From: Deltaproteobacteria bacterium
GTDB taxonomy: Bacteria; Desulfobacterota; Binatia; Binatales; Binataceae
DNA length: 64,000 nucleotides
Direction of reading: 5' to 3'
NCBI GenBank assembly: GCA_019237115.1
Contig: JAFAHS010000380.1
Span: 1 to 64,000, forward strand
Shown: positions 60,912-64,000 of the stretch, piece after piece
How positions within the stretch are numbered: position 1 is the first letter of the stretch
How the letters are laid out: the number at the start of each line of letters is the position of its first letter
Program-made: the position numbers and the translations under genes
The notes under the pieces: model-generated
What the model saw: the letters and a program-made list of their open reading frames with translations, nothing else
Told to the model about the DNA's origin: nothing
Databases searched by the model: none

Positions 60912-61787
60912 ATGAGTCACGAAGAGGTCAAGGACCTGCTGCCGCTGAGGGCGCTCGAACGGCTCGACGCCGACGAGGACCGTGCCGTGACAACGCACCT
61001 GGCCGGGGGCTGTCCGGAATGCGAGCGTGAACTCGCATCGTTTCGTGAGGCCTTGGGAGCTCTCGGGCTGACCGCGGACCGGGAGGGCTCAAGCAACGAC
61101 CGCATCTGGCAACTGCTCGAGGCCAGGCTCGGCGCACACGAGACGTCGGCGGGAATCCGCGCGGGTATGCGGGCCGAGGATCGCGCGGTGCGTCCGCGCG
61201 ACCGAATGCACATGGTCTCGTTCGCGGCGATCGGGATTGCCGCGCTTGCTTTGATCGCGCTCGGGTTCAACGTTCTGAGCCTGTACCGCGGACTCGAGGC
61301 GGCGCGCGGAACCGCCAATTTTGAAGTAGCTGCCCTGCGGGCACGGATAGATGAGCTTCAGCACGGCCTCGAAAGCGCGTCTGCACGGATTGCCGATCTG
61401 AAGACGCAGCTCTCTCTCACCTCGAACCTGACGCTGGCGGCATTTTCGCCCGATGCCCGTGTGGTCCATCTGACGGGACTAGCTGCCGCGCCCAACGCGA
61501 GCGGGACGGTGGCACTCAGTCCGAGCAGTCACACCGCGTTTATGCAGGTATCGGGCCTCCCACCCGCACCGGCCGACAAAATCTACGAGGCGTGGTGGAT
61601 TGGTCGCCAGTCCGGACCGATCCGCGCCGGGCTGTTCGAAGCTCCGGCCGCGGGCGTTGCCAGGGTCGCGCTCATCATGCCGCCCAAAGGGGAGGAGATC
61701 CTCGCATCTGCCGTCACGCTCGAGCCCGGCAACGGCACGGAAAAGCCGACCGGGACGATGTATTTGAAAGGCGACATGCCGCGCTGA
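60912..61787 (+). CDS. Anti-sigma factor, RskA family
   Basis: 291 residues, ATG 60912, six bases after the sigma stop. The N-terminal zinc-finger-like part SHEEVKDLLPLRALERLDADEDRAVTTHLAGGCPECERELASF has the His-x3-Cys-x2-Cys arrangement. One transmembrane helix (MVSFAAIGIAALALIALGFNVLSL, about 98-121) is followed by a periplasmic RskA domain with KIYEAWWIGRQSGPIRAGLFEAPAAGVARVALIMPPKG, a common anti-sigma-K signature. It sequesters the 60345 sigma factor until an envelope or redox signal releases it. Confidence 0.92.
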   Translation: MSHEEVKDLLPLRALERLDADEDRAVTTHLAGGCPECERELASFREALGALGLTADREGSSNDRIWQLLEARLGAHETSAGIRAGMRAEDRAVRPRDRMHMVSFAAIGIAALALIALGFNVLSLYRGLEAARGTANFEVAALRARIDELQHGLESASARIADLKTQLSLTSNLTLAAFSPDARVVHLTGLAAAPNASGTVALSPSSHTAFMQVSGLPPAPADKIYEAWWIGRQSGPIRAGLFEAPAAGVARVALIMPPKGEEILASAVTLEPGNGTEKPTGTMYLKGDMPR

Positions 61788-61897
61788 CTTTGTGCATTCT
61801 GCTGGCGGGCCCGGCCGCGACAGCGGTCCGTTTCAGCGCGCGGCTGCGCAGCGCGCACCGACCGGCGCCTGGTCTGTTGGTGAAGCCCCGTGGTGGG

Positions 61898-62608
61898 ATG
61901 AATCGGCAAAGCCCATTCTCATATCAGTGCAACGCGTGCGGACGATGCTGTCGCGACAAGGTTATTACGCTCTCACCCTACGATGTGTTCATGATCGCCC
62001 GGGCCGCGGGAGTCCCCAGCGCCGAGGTGGTGCGGCGATTCACGAGCCGGCGCGGGTCGATTCTTCGCTTCAATGCGGACGGCGCGTGCGCCGCGTTGCA
62101 AGGCACCCGCTGCGGCGTTCATCGCGGACGCCCGCTGGCCTGCCGGCTCTACCCGCTCGGTCTCGAGCGTGACTTTGCAAGTGGGGTCGAACGATTCGTG
62201 CAGCTTGATCCGGCACCAAACTCGGCCGGGGTCTACGGGGTTGGCGGGAAGGTCGCGGACTTCCTGAAAAGCCAGGGGGTTCCCGAGTATCTGGCGATGA
62301 ACGACCGCTATCGGCCCCTGATAGCGATATTCCGCAATCGGGTGAACCAGTTGGTTGATTTCGAGAAAGTCGAGCCGCGCGAATTCTGGCGTCGCGCGAC
62401 CCGCGAAGCGCTCGCCGAATCAGCCTATGACGCAAACCCGATCATCGACGCGCTGTTCGAGCCGGGCGACAGCGTTGTCGGGCATATCGAGTCGCTCACG
62501 AAATTGGCCGGGGAAAACAATGCCGGGGAATCTCTGGCCGCAGCCGCGGTCTTGCTTGCGGTGAGCCTGGGCTACTCGCCGTCGGTCGCATCGGAGCAAC
62601 CGCAATAG
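61898..62608 (+). CDS. YkgJ-type cysteine cluster (Fe-S/zinc) protein
   Basis: 236 residues from ATG 61898; the frame is open upstream but overlaps the anti-sigma gene. The CxxCGxCC cluster is plain at the start: YQCNACGRCCRDKVITLSPYDVF, followed by ACAALQGTRCGVHRGRPLACRLYPLG with more Cys. The YkgJ family is predicted to bind a metal cluster and has no settled reaction; the paired Cys sites hint at zinc or Fe-S. Starts 110 bases after the anti-sigma stop. Confidence 0.82.
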   Translation: MNRQSPFSYQCNACGRCCRDKVITLSPYDVFMIARAAGVPSAEVVRRFTSRRGSILRFNADGACAALQGTRCGVHRGRPLACRLYPLGLERDFASGVERFVQLDPAPNSAGVYGVGGKVADFLKSQGVPEYLAMNDRYRPLIAIFRNRVNQLVDFEKVEPREFWRRATREALAESAYDANPIIDALFEPGDSVVGHIESLTKLAGENNAGESLAAAAVLLAVSLGYSPSVASEQPQ

Positions 62609-62695
62609 TGGGCGCGGGCCCGCGGCTGACGTGTCGATGCTTCCCGCTGTGTTTCGAATCGGAACTTACCCTCACCGGGGTTGGGATCCCGGAGG

Positions 62696-63304
62696 CTAGT
62701 TCTGTTCGCCGGATGGCGGCGCGTCGGCCGGGGCACCGGCCGCCGGTGCCGGAGCCGGGTTCTGCGGTATCTTCAGGTCGGCCAGGATCTCCGTTGAGTG
62801 CACGGAGGGATCGACCTTCGGGTACACTTTCTCGATAATCCCGTCCTGATTGATCACGTACGTGATGCGCCGGTCGAGTCCAAGAACCGGAATTCCGTTT
62901 GCGGCTCCGTATTCAGTCGCGATGGTCTTGTCGGGATCGAGCAGGAGCGGGAAAGGGATATTGTACTTCTTGATAAATGCCTTGTGCGATTCGCTCGAGT
63001 CGATGCTGCAGCCCAGCACTACCAGGCCCGCGGCCTGAAATCTTGCAAACCCGTCGCGAAACGAGCACGCCTCCTTGGTGCAGCCGGGCGTATCGTCCTT
63101 CGGATAGAAATAAAGAATCACCGTGCGTCCGTGCAGGTCGGTCAGGGAAATTGGAGTTACCTGCTCGCCCTGCACCATATGGGTCGAAAAGGGCGGCGCG
63201 ACCTGTCCCTCTTTGAGCAGCTCGGCGCGTGCGAGGCGGGGACGCAGCGCCACGAAAGCCGCAACCAGGGCAATGATGATTACGATCCCGGCGATCATCT
63301 TCAT
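62696..63304 (-). CDS. Exported thioredoxin-dependent peroxiredoxin (BCP type)
   Basis: 202 residues. N-terminal signal or anchor helix (IAGIVIIIALVAAFVAL), then the peroxiredoxin core: DLHGRTVILYFYPKDDTPGCTKEACSFRD with peroxidatic Cys75 and a resolving Cys80 five residues later, as in BCP, LGCSIDSSESHKAFIKKYNIPFPLLLDPDKTIATEYGA, and Arg of LDRRITYVINQDG. A Pro/Ala-rich tail follows. Reduces H2O2 and organic peroxides in the periplasm or at the membrane. Convergent with the YkgJ gene. Confidence 0.92.
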   Translation of the reverse strand: MKMIAGIVIIIALVAAFVALRPRLARAELLKEGQVAPPFSTHMVQGEQVTPISLTDLHGRTVILYFYPKDDTPGCTKEACSFRDGFARFQAAGLVVLGCSIDSSESHKAFIKKYNIPFPLLLDPDKTIATEYGAANGIPVLGLDRRITYVINQDGIIEKVYPKVDPSVHSTEILADLKIPQNPAPAPAAGAPADAPPSGEQN

Positions 63305-63367
63305 AGGCGATTCCCCGCTGTCTTCAACTCGCGAGATCGCCCAACGGTTCCCAAACCGAGAGGCGGT

Positions 63368-64000
63368 CTAGATGTAATAGAGCCAGCCCCGGTATTTCGG
63401 CTCCCGACCGTGCAGCGCAGCCTCAAAGACGTGCTGGACCTTGCGCGTGATCGGTCCCGGTGTGCCGGAAGCGATCTTACGGTCATCCAGTTCGACCACC
63501 GGCGTTACTTCGGCGGCGGTGCCGGTCATGAATGCTTCATCGGCGATGTAGAACGCGTCGCGCGCGAACAGCTCCTCGCGTACCTCGATTCCACCGTCGC
63601 GCAGAATCCTGATCACCGCATCGCGGGTGATTCCGGGCAGAATCGACGAGAGCGGCGGCGTACGCACGATACCGTCGCGAATCACGAATACGTTCTCGCC
63701 GCTGCCTTCGGCGACATAGCCTTCCGTATCGAGCAGCAAGGCCTCGTCGTACCCGCCGCGACGCGCCTCGTAGCCGGCGAGAATCGAATTGACGTAATGA
63801 CCGGACGCCTTGGCCGCGGGCATCATCGAGTTGTGGTGAAAGCGGACGAAGGAGGAGGTTTTGAGACGTACGCCCTTGGTCAAGCCTTCCGTGCCAAGGT
63901 ATGCGCCCCATTTCCACGCCGCGATCGCTACGCGGCTCTTGTTTCCGCGCGCCGCCAGGCCCATCTCCCCTTCGCCGTAGAACACCAGCGGCCGCAGGTA
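63368..64000 (-). CDS. ilvE: Branched-chain amino acid aminotransferase, N-terminus outside window
   Basis: Open to base 64000, so the start lies beyond the window. The visible 210 residues are the C-terminal two thirds of IlvE: RPLVFYGEGEMGLAARGN, FVRFHHNSMMPAAKASGHYVNSILAGYEARRGGYDEALLLDTEGYVAEGSGENVFVIRDG with the catalytic Lys region, ILPGITRDAVIRILRDGGIEVREELFARD and AFMTGTAAEVTPVVELDDRKIASGTPGPITRKVQHVF. PLP-dependent fold-type IV transaminase for valine, leucine and isoleucine. Confidence 0.93.
   Translation of the reverse strand, partial: YLRPLVFYGEGEMGLAARGNKSRVAIAAWKWGAYLGTEGLTKGVRLKTSSFVRFHHNSMMPAAKASGHYVNSILAGYEARRGGYDEALLLDTEGYVAEGSGENVFVIRDGIVRTPPLSSILPGITRDAVIRILRDGGIEVREELFARDAFYIADEAFMTGTAAEVTPVVELDDRKIASGTPGPITRKVQHVFEAALHGREPKYRGWLYYI

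Overview
The window is a GC-rich, densely coded bacterial chromosome segment. It holds 64 protein genes I can support, a 7-codon leader peptide, no rRNA or tRNA that I can recognise, no CRISPR array and no transposase. The gene mix suggests an aerobic, soil-type, deep-branching Gram-negative of the Binatota/Rokubacteria/'deltaproteobacterial' kind: ETF plus an HdrD-like ETF:quinone oxidoreductase, many alpha/beta hydrolases, PhyH dioxygenase, type III CoA-transferases, VOC proteins, and selenocysteine machinery. That placement is inferred from gene content only; no taxonomic marker gene is present.

Layout. 1-4200: Gly/Pro/Tyr-rich protein (cut by the window edge), MetE-C/epoxyalkane:CoM-transferase-like enzyme, thioredoxin-like protein, YjbR protein, membrane-anchored alpha/beta hydrolase. 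4291-8950 (minus): an apparent five-gene operon led by an ECF sigma factor, followed by a four-domain VOC protein, two single VOC proteins and an O-methyltransferase. 9064-11092: TetR regulator and alpha-amylase-family enzyme, each preceded by a palindromic operator. 11159-15700 (minus): zinc alcohol dehydrogenase, then a periplasmic redox cluster (di-haem peroxidase, Tat-exported metallophosphoesterase, mono-haem cytochrome). 15953-20257 (minus): nitroreductase, selD, selB and a stand-alone RNA polymerase alpha-CTD. 20321-25588: divergent YchF-like protein, ETF:quinone oxidoreductase, PhyH dioxygenase, epoxide-hydrolase-like enzyme. 25901-36436: mixed genes including a ferritin-like protein, LPG-synthase-type membrane protein, amidinotransferase, ion channel and an ABC-F ATPase with a translation-attenuator leader. 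36618-39412 (minus): etfA, etfB, IclR regulator. 39600-44874 (plus): methyltransferase/VOC/aldo-keto reductase, then a second Tat-metallophosphoesterase cluster with a CuA-type cupredoxin, ECF sigma and anti-sigma. 44953-53801: lipid synthase, MFS transporter, GH38 mannosidase, MaoC dehydratase, a split acyl-CoA carboxylase alpha chain, cold-shock protein. 54002-57498: FAD disulfide oxidoreductase with TVP38, moaB, and a MoaD-MoaE fusion. 57663-60127: two overlapping type III CoA-transferases. 60345-64000: ECF sigma/RskA-type anti-sigma, YkgJ-type protein, peroxiredoxin, start-truncated ilvE.

How the parts fit. EtfAB and the HdrD-like oxidoreductase (21522) can pass acyl-CoA dehydrogenase electrons to quinone, which matches the CoA-transferases, MaoC dehydratase and biotin-dependent carboxylase as parts of acid/acyl-CoA catabolism. 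selB and selD form a gene pair; selD itself reads through an in-frame TGA, so SelD is a selenoprotein and its usual annotation would lose the N-terminus. Three ECF sigma factors lie in the window: two have a neighbouring anti-sigma gene, while the one heading the VOC operon has none. The points most worth following up are the selenocysteine selD, the ABC-F attenuator, the ECF-VOC operon and the paired metallophosphoesterase redox clusters.
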